The position numbers and the translations under genes are program-made. Shown piece after piece: positions 18,111-27,210 of a DNA stretch of 64,000 nucleotides. How positions within the stretch are numbered: position 1 is the first letter of the stretch; each line of letters opens with the position of its first letter. Origin of the DNA: Amylolactobacillus amylophilus DSM 20533 = JCM 1125 (GTDB lineage: Bacteria > Bacillota > Bacilli > Lactobacillales > Lactobacillaceae); NCBI RefSeq assembly GCF_001936335.1, contig NZ_CP018888.1, positions 1,488,001 through 1,552,000 on the forward strand. Reading direction: 5' to 3'. The notes beneath the pieces were generated by a model. It ran no database searches. It was not told the origin of the DNA and worked only from the letters and a program-made list of their open reading frames with translations.

Positions 18111-18150
18111 AAAACCGTTGGGGCTCTGAGCCTCAGCGGTTTGTTTTTTG
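18111..18150 (+). terminator. Terminator of hup
   Basis: AAACCG...CGGTTT outer stem with an inner GGCTC/GAGCC stem and a run of six T. Confidence 0.88.
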
Positions 18151-18232
18151 TCCTGGTACCCAAAAGAGGCAAAAAAGGGGAAAAACCTTTTATTATGCTG
18201 ATTTTCTGTAAATTAATTTGTTGCTGTTATTA

Positions 18233-18262
18233 TTGAAAAAGGCTAGAATTCCTTTGTATACT
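18233..18262 (+). promoter_or_regulatory. Promoter of the D-Asp-ligase-like gene
   Basis: TTGAAA (18233-18238), 18-base spacer, TATACT (18257-18262). The gene starts 40 bases downstream. Confidence 0.65.
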
Positions 18263-18302
18263 CACATTAATAGTTTGAGCAAGAGAAGAGAGAGTTAATT
18301 TT

Positions 18303-19520
18303 TTGAAATCAAATTTTATTCCTGTAATTGTTGGGACAGATATTAATACGTACAACATGGCTATTTCGTTTCACCAAGAGTATGGCATTAAACCAATCCT
18401 GGTGGGTTCTGCGCCGCTACCGTTTACTAGACTTAGTAGTATCCCGGAGGCAATTGAGTACTTTCCAAAGCTTCATGATGAAACGGAGTTTGCTCACATT
18501 CTTTTACGAGTAGCGCAAAAATACCAGCGCACCGGTAAAAAGCTTCTGTTGGTGGGTACAAGTGATATTTACGTTCGCAATATCATCCTGAATGCAGAAT
18601 TTCTCAAAAAGTATTATGTCTTTAACTATCCAAGTGCTGCAATCATGGATCAACTTCAGAATAAGAAAAGTTTCTATGAATTGTGTGATACGTTACAAAT
18701 AGAGCACCCCAATACAATTTTTGTGGGGCGCAATGAAACACCGGAGCAGTTTGATGATAGCAAATTACAATATCCGCTAATTATTAAGCCTAGCAACGTC
18801 GTAGCTTATTTCGATATGCACTTTGCAGGTAAAGAGAAGGTTTATCGGGTGAAGACGAGAGATCAGGTACTTGGCGTTATCAAGTTACTGCGAAATGCTG
18901 GGTATGACGATGAACTGATAATCCAAGAGTTTATTCCCGGTGATGATACGAATATGTGGGATGGTGTGCTTTATGTTAACTCAAATCACAAAACCGAGTT
19001 GGTGGCATTGGGGCAAGTTGTCTTACAGGAACATACACCAACTGCGATTGGTAATCTGGTAGCAATTATTACCCGTAACAATCTACCCTTGATGAAGCAG
19101 ATGCAGGAAATTTTGGAGAAGATTGGCTATACGGGATTTGCAAACTTTGATATTAAGTATGACAAACGTGATCAGAAGTTTAAGATATTCGAAATAAATA
19201 TTCGCCAGGGCCGCTCTAGCTATTACGTAACTCAGACAGGACATAACATGGCTAAGTATTTGGTTGAAGATTGTGTCGCACAAAGAGAACTGCCGATTGA
19301 GTATAACCAATCTGAGTACCTGTTCTCGATTGTGCCAAAGATGGTGTTACGGCACTTTGTATTTAATCCCACAGTTAAGAAAGATATTCGTAGACTGATT
19401 CGACAAAAGAAGTGGGGTAATCCATTATTCTATTCGGCTGATCGTAGTTTGAAGCGAAGCAGTTACCTATTTGCTCGACAAGTGAACTACGTTAAGAAAT
19501 ATAGCCAAAATAAATGGTAG
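18303..19520 (+). CDS. ATP-grasp ligase resembling D-aspartate ligase (peptidoglycan cross-bridge)
   Basis: 405 residues. It resembles enterococcal Aslfm, which adds D-aspartate to the lysine of the peptidoglycan precursor. Shared features, from memory, are the start FIPVIVGTDINTYNMA, KKSFYELCD, IIQEFIPGDDTNMW, YTGFANFDIKYDKRD and the metal/ATP motif FEINIRQGRSS. The E-x-N-x-R ATP-grasp ligands are intact. The start is TTG at 18303, with only a purine-rich GAGAGAG before it. It predicts an L-Lys-D-Asp cross-bridge, common in lactobacilli. A related carboxylate-amine ligase with another amino acid is possible. Confidence 0.75.
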   Translation: MKSNFIPVIVGTDINTYNMAISFHQEYGIKPILVGSAPLPFTRLSSIPEAIEYFPKLHDETEFAHILLRVAQKYQRTGKKLLLVGTSDIYVRNIILNAEFLKKYYVFNYPSAAIMDQLQNKKSFYELCDTLQIEHPNTIFVGRNETPEQFDDSKLQYPLIIKPSNVVAYFDMHFAGKEKVYRVKTRDQVLGVIKLLRNAGYDDELIIQEFIPGDDTNMWDGVLYVNSNHKTELVALGQVVLQEHTPTAIGNLVAIITRNNLPLMKQMQEILEKIGYTGFANFDIKYDKRDQKFKIFEINIRQGRSSYYVTQTGHNMAKYLVEDCVAQRELPIEYNQSEYLFSIVPKMVLRHFVFNPTVKKDIRRLIRQKKWGNPLFYSADRSLKRSSYLFARQVNYVKKYSQNKW

Positions 19521-19521
19521 A

Positions 19522-19555
19522 AAATAAGCCGCGAAAATTTTCCCGGCTTATTTTT
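19522..19555 (+). terminator. Terminator of the D-Asp-ligase-like gene
   Basis: AAATAAGCCG (19522-19531) pairs with CGGCTTATTT (19544-19553), with T-run. Confidence 0.9.
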
Positions 19556-19621
19556 GATAGCGGCTCAAATAATTGGCGCTAAGAGAGAGTTAATAGTAGA
19601 ATCTTCAAAGGAGATGATTAA

Positions 19622-20878
19622 ATGAGTTATGCAGAGGATGCGTTACAACAAATTGAGCAAAATAAATTTACTGATTTAAAGAAAACCATTGATTTATCAC
19701 TAAAGAATGACGAACCAGAGGTTATTGCTAGCCTCGCTGAGGAGCTTACCGCCTATGGCTTCAGTGATTATGCAAAAGACATATACCGCCAGCTCATTGC
19801 CGATTTTCCACAGGAAGATATTTTCAAAGTATATCTTGCCGAGATTCTAGTGAACGAGGACCAGATTTATGCTGGCTTGCAGCTTTTGTACGAAATCAAT
19901 CCTGCTTCCACAGCGTATGTGCAATCCCTGCTTGTTCAGGCGGATTACTACCAGAGCGAGGGACTGGTTGAGGCAGCAGAACAAAAGCTGCTAGAGGCCA
20001 CTAGATTAGCTCCTGACGAGGAAGTGGTCTGGTTTGCCTTGGCCGAGCTATTTTACGCAATTGGTAACTATAATAATGCGCTTGAATATTATCAGAAACT
20101 GATTCGGGAGAACATCCGCGAACTGAGCGGAGTTGATATCAATCGGCGCTTGGCAAATACTTGGGCACACATCGGTGAATTTGAACGAGCTTCAGACCTA
20201 ATTGCCCAGTCCAACACCGATGAATTAGATATCAACGCGCAGTATGAGGGCGGCCTAATTTTCCTCCAAGCAGATAGAATCAAGGAGGCAATCGAGGCGT
20301 TTAATAGCGTGATTGAAGTACAACCAGACTACGTTAATGTCTATCCCAACTTGGCCCTGGCGTATCAGCAGGAACACGATAATGACAACGTCCTTGCAAC
20401 TGCTCAAATCGGTCTGAGCTACAATAAATTTGATGAGGTTTTGTACGATCTTGGCTCTAAGGCAGCTGCTAATCTACAGGATTATCAAACTGCAATTAAG
20501 CTGCTCGAAGATGGACTAGCCGTTAATCCGGATAACTCTAGCTTAAGATTATCACTCAGCAATCTCTATTTGCAGCAAGGTGAGCATGAGAAGAATATTG
20601 GGTTGTTTGAGGAGATTGCAGATGAAGAGATTGAAGATCAGGCCCACTGGAATCTGGCGGTATCCTATGATTCGTTGGATGAATTAGAAAAGGCACGCCC
20701 ACAATATTTATTGGCGTACCGTAGTTTCAATGATAATACCGATTTCTTACTTCAGGTTATCCACCTCTTCCAAGAACTTGGTGATACAACTAGTTTGAAA
20801 CTAGCACTCAACTCTTATCTGAAACTCCAGCCTGAGGATTTCGAAATGCAAGAACTGCTCCAGAGTCTTGACGAGTAA
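19622..20878 (+). CDS. Tetratricopeptide-repeat protein (YpiA-like)
   Basis: 418 residues made almost entirely of TPR helices, for example AEQKLLEATRLAPDEEVVWFALAELFYAIGNYNNALEYY and KEAIEAFNSVIEVQPDYVNVYPNLALAYQ. It is cytoplasmic, strongly acidic and has no signal. TPR proteins of this length near hup and cca are conserved in low-GC Gram-positives, but the partner is unknown. AAAGGAG lies at 19607-19613; a possible promoter is TTGGCG-18-TAGAAT (19573-19602). Confidence 0.85.
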   Translation: MSYAEDALQQIEQNKFTDLKKTIDLSLKNDEPEVIASLAEELTAYGFSDYAKDIYRQLIADFPQEDIFKVYLAEILVNEDQIYAGLQLLYEINPASTAYVQSLLVQADYYQSEGLVEAAEQKLLEATRLAPDEEVVWFALAELFYAIGNYNNALEYYQKLIRENIRELSGVDINRRLANTWAHIGEFERASDLIAQSNTDELDINAQYEGGLIFLQADRIKEAIEAFNSVIEVQPDYVNVYPNLALAYQQEHDNDNVLATAQIGLSYNKFDEVLYDLGSKAAANLQDYQTAIKLLEDGLAVNPDNSSLRLSLSNLYLQQGEHEKNIGLFEEIADEEIEDQAHWNLAVSYDSLDELEKARPQYLLAYRSFNDNTDFLLQVIHLFQELGDTTSLKLALNSYLKLQPEDFEMQELLQSLDE

Positions 20879-20910
20879 GTCATAGGTATTCATACGAAAA
20901 TTATTTGATT

Positions 20911-20950
20911 AACTAGGTAGTTACCGACGGGTAAACAGCCTAGTTTTTTT
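20911..20950 (+). terminator. Terminator overlapping the end of yitT
   Basis: AACTAGG (20911-20917) pairs with CCTAGTT (20939-20945), with an inner TTACC/GGTAA stem and a T-run. The 3' part overlaps the last codons of the convergent yitT gene. Confidence 0.85.
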
Positions 20951-21811
20951 CTTGTTGTGGGAAAAACCTTCACCAAAAGCCTCATGCACATCTATAATGG
21001 AAATGAATGCATTGGAATCTTCTTGCATGATGAGTTCCTTCAATGCAGGTATCTCGGCGCGACTGACCACTGAATAGATGACTTTCTTCTGATCTTGCTC
21101 AAATCCGCCTTCGGCCATCAAGTATGTATAGCCTCGCTCCAATTTCAAATCGATCATCTGACCAATTTCCGCGTACTTTTGGCTGATAATGAGCACACCT
21201 TTAGCACTGTATGAGCCTTCCTGGGTGAAGTTCACGACGTTTGAAAAGACAAATGAAGCAAAGAGGGTGTACATCATCTGCTTAACGTTCAGGTAGGAAA
21301 GAGACGCTGTCAAGACAAGAAAGTCGACTGTCAGAAGAGTTCGACCAATCGGGAGGTTGAAACGTATTTCTAGTATTCTGGCGATGATATCCGTCCCACC
21401 CGTTGTACCACCAAACTTGAATACAATTCCAGCACCAAATCCGCCTATCAATCCAGCAAGAATTGCGGCAATAAATAAATCATGTTCAATATTTAATTGC
21501 GATATAATAGGGATACGTTGCCAGATAAAAAGGGCGAGGGCGAGGGAGCCTGTGCCCCAAATCGTGTAGAAAAGTGCTTTTTTGCCCATCGAACGATATC
21601 CTAATAGAATCAATGGTATATTTAAGATAATCGTCGAGATAGCGGGATCAATGTGGAACCAGAAGCGCAGAATCAATGTGATACCGGTTAAGCCGCCCTC
21701 TGCCAAATTATTTTGAATATTAATGGCAACAACACCTAGTGCGTAGATGGCGGTGCCTAGCATGATCATGAGCAGTGTGCCACTCTCGTGTAGTAATGTT
21801 TTTTTAGTCAT
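20921..21811 (-). CDS. YitT family membrane protein (DUF161/DUF2179)
   Basis: 296 residues. Five to six hydrophobic helices fill residues 10-195, with the glycine-rich GGLTGITLI and GFGAGIVFKFGGTTGGTDIIARI loops typical of the family. A soluble C-terminal DUF2179 domain follows (about 215-285, GYTYLMAEGGFEQDQKKVIYSVVSRAEI). Transport function is presumed but not known. AGGGAGGAA (complement of 21819-21827) is a strong ribosome site. It is divergent to cca. Confidence 0.88.
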   Translation of the reverse strand: MTKKTLLHESGTLLMIMLGTAIYALGVVAINIQNNLAEGGLTGITLILRFWFHIDPAISTIILNIPLILLGYRSMGKKALFYTIWGTGSLALALFIWQRIPIISQLNIEHDLFIAAILAGLIGGFGAGIVFKFGGTTGGTDIIARILEIRFNLPIGRTLLTVDFLVLTASLSYLNVKQMMYTLFASFVFSNVVNFTQEGSYSAKGVLIISQKYAEIGQMIDLKLERGYTYLMAEGGFEQDQKKVIYSVVSRAEIPALKELIMQEDSNAFISIIDVHEAFGEGFSHNKKKTRLFTRR

Positions 21812-21900
21812 TCCACAATTCCTCCCTAGATACTAATGTAGCACCATTCGACGCTAGACACTATGATAATACATAAAAATTAAAAAGGACGGCAAGCTTG

Positions 21901-23109
21901 ATGATTGTTGAAGACTTACCACAAATTTTCAAAGAAGCACGACCCATAATTAAAAATCTTGAACAGGCTGGTTTTAAGGCGTATTTCGTTGGCGGATCAG
22001 TCCGCGATCTCTTACTGAAACGACCAATTCATGACGTTGATATTGCAACTAATGCTTATCCAGCCGAGGTGAAGCGGATCTTTCCCGTGACGATTGACAC
22101 AGGTATTCAACACGGTACGGTCACCGTGAAATATGGCGAAGAGTTCTACGAGGTAACGACTTTCAGAACAGAATCGACCTACCAGGACTTCAGACGTCCG
22201 GATCATGTAGAATTTGTCCAGAATCTCAGCGAAGATTTAAAGCGCCGTGATTTCACAATAAATGCTTTAGCAATGGCTGGTAGCGGTGAGATTATCGACC
22301 ATTTTGGTGGCATTACCGACCTGAATAATAAAGTTGTTCGAGCTGTCGGTGAGGCACGTGAGAGGTTTCATGAAGATGCGCTAAGAATGATGCGTGCGGT
22401 CCGATTTGTAAGCCAATTAGGGTTTACTTTAGAGCGGGATACGAAGAAGGCCATTACAGAGAACCGTGAGCTGCTTCACCATATTGCAGTGGAGCGAATT
22501 AGAGAGGAGTTCTTGAAGCTTGGCTTGGGGCCGGACAGTAAGGATGGCTTTAGTGTGCTTATCGATTCCGAATTAATAGAAGATTTACCACTCCTAGCTG
22601 GTAAAAGCAGCTTGTTAAAAAATTATCTAACATTAAATTTTTTTCCAACAACGGAACCGATTTTTTGGGCGTTAATTATTGTTTTAATTAAACTGACCAA
22701 TGATGAGGTTCGTGCATTTATGCGAACTTGGAAAAACTCGAATGAAGTTGCACATCAGGTTCAACAAATCGTTGAGTGTTTCGACATAGTGAGTGAGCGT
22801 GAATTGACAAACCGTGAGTTATTCGATTTCGGTGTGACTACATTAGCTTCGACGATTGACTTAGCTGATATTCTGGGAGAACCAGTCAATGGGGTGGTCC
22901 TGATTGACAGGTATAACCACCTACCGCTAAAGGATGCCCACGAGCTTGCCGTTGATGGACGTTTCCTGATGGCAAACCTGGGAATTCCCGCAGGACCACG
23001 GATTGGGCGATTGCTCCAACTAACGCTCGATGCCATCCTCGCTGGTCAAATAAAAAATAATCAAAAAAGTATCGCAAAGTATGTTAAAAAAATCACAAGT
23101 GTGGTATGA
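21901..23109 (+). CDS. cca: CCA-adding enzyme (tRNA nucleotidyltransferase)
   Basis: Adds or repairs the CCA end of tRNAs. The class II nucleotidyltransferase head has GGSVRDLLL and the catalytic HDVDIATNA, RRDFTINALAM and the RMMRAVRF base-recognition region, followed by the helical tail. 402 residues from ATG 21901; a TTG one codon earlier has the better ribosome spacing (AAAAGGAC at 21883-21890) and could be the start. A promoter for the next gene lies across its stop codon. Confidence 0.96.
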   Translation: MIVEDLPQIFKEARPIIKNLEQAGFKAYFVGGSVRDLLLKRPIHDVDIATNAYPAEVKRIFPVTIDTGIQHGTVTVKYGEEFYEVTTFRTESTYQDFRRPDHVEFVQNLSEDLKRRDFTINALAMAGSGEIIDHFGGITDLNNKVVRAVGEARERFHEDALRMMRAVRFVSQLGFTLERDTKKAITENRELLHHIAVERIREEFLKLGLGPDSKDGFSVLIDSELIEDLPLLAGKSSLLKNYLTLNFFPTTEPIFWALIIVLIKLTNDEVRAFMRTWKNSNEVAHQVQQIVECFDIVSERELTNRELFDFGVTTLASTIDLADILGEPVNGVVLIDRYNHLPLKDAHELAVDGRFLMANLGIPAGPRIGRLLQLTLDAILAGQIKNNQKSIAKYVKKITSVV

Positions 23110-23110
23110 T
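23102..23110 (+). promoter_or_regulatory. Extended -10 element overlapping the cca stop
   Basis: TGG followed by TATGAT (23105-23110), overlapping the cca TGA at 23107-23109. It is 26 bases before the ATG of the following gene. Confidence 0.45.
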
Positions 23111-23135
23111 ATTTTCAGAAAGCGAGGGAAAGCAT

Positions 23136-23588
23136 ATGAAACATGTATTACAATCAGTAAAATTCTACTTTAGAAATGGCGATGTTTGGATTGTTGATCA
23201 CAAGGATTTCAGTGATATTTGGATTTCACGTGTGACTACTAGTTATGGCAGAATCGATGGCGGGAAGATTGAAGAGATTCATCCTTGCAAATCTTTCCAA
23301 GCTGATATCATGCCAGATGCTGATCATGGTGGTGAAAACGATATTGCTGCCGTTCAGGCAGGAATGTTCGCCAGAGTTGTGAAATACCAAGACATTGAGA
23401 AGTGTGAAGTCCAATTTGGTGAAGAGGCAGCACTTGAAGAGCCCATCATGATTTACTTCCCATTCAAGCAAAAAGACGTAAACGGGTTGGATAATCAGTA
23501 TCAAACAACTGAAATTTCAGAGAAAGACGGCCACCTGCACATCATGATTGACCGTGAGAAAACCGTCTTTGACGTTTATAATGACTAG
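23136..23588 (+). CDS. Uncharacterised protein, no family recognised
   Basis: 150 residues from ATG 23136, with GAGGGAA (23124-23130) as ribosome site. An upstream in-frame ATG at 23106 lacks one. It is acidic and soluble, predicted mixed alpha/beta, with no signal, membrane helix or repeated motif. Recognisable stretches are VKFYFRNGDVWIVDHKDF, a SYGRIDGGKIEEIHPCKSFQ segment and a C-terminal strand pair HIMIDREKTVFDVYND. It has its own likely promoter across the cca stop and stands between cca and thyA. I cannot assign a function. Confidence 0.75.
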   Translation: MKHVLQSVKFYFRNGDVWIVDHKDFSDIWISRVTTSYGRIDGGKIEEIHPCKSFQADIMPDADHGGENDIAAVQAGMFARVVKYQDIEKCEVQFGEEAALEEPIMIYFPFKQKDVNGLDNQYQTTEISEKDGHLHIMIDREKTVFDVYND

Positions 23589-23715
23589 TCAATTATTCGG
23601 CTAACCGACAAAGTTAATTAAATGAGTTAAGAGAGGTTGTTTTCTTAGCTTATTTTTTTTGTTCTTTGGTAAACTAGAATTAGTTAAAATCTTTTGGAAA
23701 GCTTTTGGGATTGCC

Positions 23716-24687
23716 ATGAACAATAATGAACTGCAGTATCTCACACTTTTGAATAAGTTGGTAACAGAGGGAAATTTCAAAGAAGACAGGACAAAAACGG
23801 GCACTTATAGCCTATTTGGTTATCAAATGCGCTTTGACCTTCAAGAAAATTTTCCTTTGTTAACGACCAAGAAAGTACCGTTCCGCCTGATTGCAAGTGA
23901 GCTACTTTGGTTCTTGCATGGCGATACGAACATCAAATATTTGTTGGAAAATAATAATCATATTTGGGATGAGTGGGCTTTTTTGAACTATGTCAGAAGT
24001 ACAGAGTATACAGGACCTGACATGACTGATTTCGGTCATCGTGTGCTCACCAATCTGGACTTCAAGCATCAGTATGAATTAGAGCATGCCAAGTTCGTCC
24101 AAAAAATTCTGACTGATGAACAATTTAGCCAGCGTTTTGGTAACCTTGGTCCGGTTTATGGTAAGCAATGGCGTGAGTGGCAGAGCAGAAACGGTGAGAC
24201 AATCGACCAACTGCTCAATGTTGTCATGACAATCAAGAGTAATCCGGATTCGCGCAGGTTAATTGTCAGTGCTTGGAATCCTGAGGATGTACCGAGTATG
24301 GCGCTTCCCCCATGTCACTCGTTGTTTCAGTTCTATGTGCTCGATGGTAAACTCTCTTGTCAGCTGTACCAACGCTCTGGTGACGTCTTTTTAGGAGTAC
24401 CATTTAATATCGCGAGTTATGCGCTACTCACGCATATCGTTGCTGATATCTGCGACCTAGAGGTGGGCGAGTTAGTCCACACATTTGGCGATGTGCACCT
24501 TTATGCAAACCACGTCGACCAGGCGAAGATGCAGTTAGCACGTACACCGAATGCGGGCCCGCAATTGCGTATCAATCACTTTAGTACACAAGTGAACGAA
24601 CCAAATTTGTTTGACTATCAATTGACTGATTTCAACATCGTTAACTATCATCCACAAAATACAATAAAGGCACCGGTGGCAATCTAA
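23716..24687 (+). CDS. thyA: Thymidylate synthase
   Basis: Makes dTMP from dUMP with methylene-tetrahydrofolate. About 323 residues. Motifs: [19 protein letters not shown], the region YGKQWREW, the catalytic Cys in [28 protein letters not shown], and the C-terminal KAPVAI. I start it at ATG 23716; an earlier TTG at 23659 would add a hydrophobic stretch not seen in the family. The stop overlaps the dfrA start, forming the usual thyA-dfrA operon that recycles dihydrofolate. Confidence 0.97.
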   Translation: MNNNELQYLTLLNKLVTEGNFKEDRTKTGTYSLFGYQMRFDLQENFPLLTTKKVPFRLIASELLWFLHGDTNIKYLLENNNHIWDEWAFLNYVRSTEYTGPDMTDFGHRVLTNLDFKHQYELEHAKFVQKILTDEQFSQRFGNLGPVYGKQWREWQSRNGETIDQLLNVVMTIKSNPDSRRLIVSAWNPEDVPSMALPPCHSLFQFYVLDGKLSCQLYQRSGDVFLGVPFNIASYALLTHIVADICDLEVGELVHTFGDVHLYANHVDQAKMQLARTPNAGPQLRINHFSTQVNEPNLFDYQLTDFNIVNYHPQNTIKAPVAI

Positions 24688-25217
24688 TGAAAAAAATCGC
24701 GTTTATTTGGGCTGAAAATAGCCTTGGTTATATTGGTAAAGATGGGGTCATACCTTGGAACTTGCCAGACGACATGCAGTTCTTCAAGGAACAGACGAAA
24801 GGGCATCCCGTTGTGATGGGACGTAGAACCTTTGACTCTTTGCACGTCAAACCTCTACCAGAGAGGGAGAATATTGTTCTGACGAGAAACCCGGATTGGA
24901 GTTATGCGGGTGTCACTGTTGTTCACTCTGTTGCTCAATTGCTGCATCACCTTGAGCAGATACCTTATGCAGAGGATGAAACAATTTTCGTAATAGGTGG
25001 AGCACAAATTTATGAAGCATTGGTCGGTGAGGTCGATCTTTTGTATATCACAAAAGTCCAGAATACCATTGCTGGTGACACCAAAATGCCCCAGATTGAT
25101 TTAACTAAATTTGAACTCATAAAAGAGTTAGCGGGTCGTGTTGATGAACGAAATATTTATCCCCACCATTTCTATATCTATCAGCGTAATGATTTAGCAA
25201 GGCCAGGATTCAAATAA
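24687..25217 (+). CDS. dfrA: Dihydrofolate reductase
   Basis: Regenerates tetrahydrofolate after ThyA. 176 residues with AFIWAENSLGYIGKDG, the catalytic-loop WNLPDDMQFFKEQT (acidic active-site residue), VVMGRRTFDSL and FVIGGAQIYE. It is coupled to thyA by a one-base TAATG overlap. Its stop codon touches the terminator shared with the convergent membrane protein gene. Confidence 0.96.
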   Translation: MKKIAFIWAENSLGYIGKDGVIPWNLPDDMQFFKEQTKGHPVVMGRRTFDSLHVKPLPERENIVLTRNPDWSYAGVTVVHSVAQLLHHLEQIPYAEDETIFVIGGAQIYEALVGEVDLLYITKVQNTIAGDTKMPQIDLTKFELIKELAGRVDERNIYPHHFYIYQRNDLARPGFK

Positions 25218-25246
25218 AAAAGGGCAGAAAATTTTCCGCCCTTTTT
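25217..25246. terminator. Bidirectional terminator between dfrA and the hemolysin III-type gene
   Basis: AAAAAGGGC pairs with GCCCTTTTT around an inner GAAAATTTTC; A- and T-runs on opposite sides serve both strands. Confidence 0.88.
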
Positions 25247-25258
25247 GCCTGAAATCGT

Positions 25259-25924
25259 TTATAGATAGAAGAGAATTGAAAAGTACATTAAGATTGAACC
25301 CAACATGACGAAAATGTGCCAAATTACATGGATAAATGGTACGTTTCTCATACTGTAGAGTAATGCCCCGAATGTATATGCAACGCCACCACTGACGAGC
25401 AACATGAAACCCGTCGGTCCAAGTGTCGCCACAAGGGGCTTTGAGGCTAGTATGACTAGCCACCCCATAATGATATAGAGAATAGTCTCGAATTTGCCGT
25501 ACTTCCCGACTAGGAAAATTTTGTAGAGAATTCCGAGCACTGCAAGCACCCAAATTAGCACAAACATGATCCAGCCAAACCGCCCGCCAACACCGACCAA
25601 CGTGTACGGTGTGTATGAACCAGCGATTAGGATAAAGATTGAGCTGTGATCAAATATCTGAAATACATGACGTGCTCGTGTAAAGACTAAGCTATGGTAA
25701 AGAGTCGAAAAGAGGTACAGCAGAATTAGGGAACTACCGTAGATAATGAACGAGACCAGCTTGAGTGTATCATGCTCCGGGATCGTTTTGATAATTAGCA
25801 TTACTAGTCCCGCTACCGAGAGGAAGAAGCCGATACCATGAGTCACCGCCCCAAATGTTTCATTCACAATGTTGTAGGCCTTTGATCTGGGCTCTGGCAC
25901 TTTAAAAAGTTCGCTAATTCGCAT
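25259..25924 (-). CDS. Hemolysin III / PAQR-type membrane protein
   Basis: 221 residues with seven hydrophobic helices. The family motifs are visible: NETFGAVTHGIGFFLS in helix 1 (conserved His), STLYHSL, FDHSSIFILIAGSYTPYTL and HVIWHIFVMLGSILMYF (conserved histidines of the putative metal site). Members are related to adiponectin receptors and may be hydrolases; hemolytic activity is not implied. The start is ATG with GAGGATGA ten bases upstream. Confidence 0.9.
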   Translation of the reverse strand: MRISELFKVPEPRSKAYNIVNETFGAVTHGIGFFLSVAGLVMLIIKTIPEHDTLKLVSFIIYGSSLILLYLFSTLYHSLVFTRARHVFQIFDHSSIFILIAGSYTPYTLVGVGGRFGWIMFVLIWVLAVLGILYKIFLVGKYGKFETILYIIMGWLVILASKPLVATLGPTGFMLLVSGGVAYTFGALLYSMRNVPFIHVIWHIFVMLGSILMYFSILFYL

Positions 25925-26093
25925 AAATATTCATCCTCATTCTGTAAATTTAACATTTAATTTATGATATGGCTTTCCACATTTGATATACTGATATGTA
26001 GTAACTAGTGTCTGCTCGACTCATCAGATACGTGGAGGCTACTAAGTAATGTTAACACATTTACAAATACTTATTTGAAATGGAAGTAAAAAA

Positions 26094-26939
26094 TTGACGA
26101 AAATTAAATTAGTAACCGACTCTTCAGTCCAACTAACACCAGCAGAGATTGAACAATACCAGATTACAATTGTACCATTGACCATTAACATTGACGGGCA
26201 GAACTACGTCGATGAGGTGGATATCTCACGAAAGGAATTCGTGCAGAAGATGGAACTAGCTAAGGACTTGCCATCAACGTCTCAACCGGCCATCGGCAAG
26301 TTCGTCGAGGTCTTTCAGGAATTAATTGCAGATGGTAGTCAGGTACTCGCGATTATGATGGCGGAATCACTCAGCGGGACGGTAAATGCCGCAAGGCAGG
26401 CGGTGCAGATTCTAGAAACAGATGCCATTACAGTGGTTGACTGCGAGTATACGGACCGTGCCCAAGGGCAGCAGCTCATCGCGGCAGCGAAGGATATCGC
26501 GGCAGGGCACTCAATGGATGAAGTTGTTGCCCATGTCAAGCAAATTCAGGAAAACACCTACCTTAAGTTGGTTGTGGTTAACCTCGACAACATCATCAAG
26601 GGCGGACGACTTGGTAAGACAACCGGTCGTATTGCTACGCTACTGAATATCAAAGCAATCCTAAAGATGCAGGGCGGTAAGCTTGAGATTGCACAGAAGG
26701 GTCGTGGGCAAAAGACGGTGAATAAATTCAAGCAAGAAGTCATTGATACGATTAAGAAATACAAGAACATCGTTGAGATTGGCTTGTCGCACGTCGACGC
26801 TGAAGCTGAAATGAACGAGTTTGCTGACCAAATTCATGCGGTTAATCCCACTGTGCCTATTTTGGTACGTGAGACTAGTTCGGTTGTGGCAACTCATGCT
26901 GGTCGCGGCGCATTTGCAGTGATTTTTTATACAGAATAG
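26094..26939 (+). CDS. DegV family fatty-acid-binding protein (FakB type), copy 1
   Basis: 281 residues. It begins [14 protein letters not shown] (family TDSS motif), with [22 protein letters not shown] and [15 protein letters not shown], all lining the fatty-acid pocket in FakB structures. FakB proteins present acyl chains to the kinase FakA, giving acyl-phosphate used by PlsX/PlsY; plsY is in this window, fakA is not. The start is TTG 26094 with a poor ribosome site (TGGAAG). Two further degV genes follow at 46.7 and 58.9 kb. Confidence 0.92.
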   Translation: MTKIKLVTDSSVQLTPAEIEQYQITIVPLTINIDGQNYVDEVDISRKEFVQKMELAKDLPSTSQPAIGKFVEVFQELIADGSQVLAIMMAESLSGTVNAARQAVQILETDAITVVDCEYTDRAQGQQLIAAAKDIAAGHSMDEVVAHVKQIQENTYLKLVVVNLDNIIKGGRLGKTTGRIATLLNIKAILKMQGGKLEIAQKGRGQKTVNKFKQEVIDTIKKYKNIVEIGLSHVDAEAEMNEFADQIHAVNPTVPILVRETSSVVATHAGRGAFAVIFYTE

Positions 26940-26953
26940 GGCTGATAAATTTG

Positions 26954-27175
26954 ATGAGACAAAGTTTCTACCAGTACTTAATGACGCTCAGAAATCCTGA
27001 CAGTCACACCATGATTGCAGAGTTTGCCAATAATGCGTTTAATGACCAATATTTTCCTAAACAGATGCAGGATTATGAAGAATTATCTAATTATTTGGAA
27101 CTGAATGGTAGCTATTTACCTAACATGGATGTGTTCGATGAGGCATACAGGATGTACCTGGATAAAATGAATTAA
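26954..27175 (+). CDS. yozE: YozE family protein (UPF0346)
   Basis: A 73-residue helical protein from ATG 26954. The pattern [32 protein letters not shown] and [21 protein letters not shown] matches the YozE fold. Function unknown. It lies 14 bases after degV and 35 bases before the S41 protease gene, probably in one transcript with both. Confidence 0.9.
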   Translation: MRQSFYQYLMTLRNPDSHTMIAEFANNAFNDQYFPKQMQDYEELSNYLELNGSYLPNMDVFDEAYRMYLDKMN

Positions 27176-27210
27176 AAACAGTAAATTTAAAGTGGAACTA
27201 GGATAGTTAG

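Noticed and set aside
23659-23715. Upstream TTG start for thyA
   Set aside because: It would add a hydrophobic extension absent from the family, and the stretch looks like promoter DNA (TAGAAT at 23675-23680).
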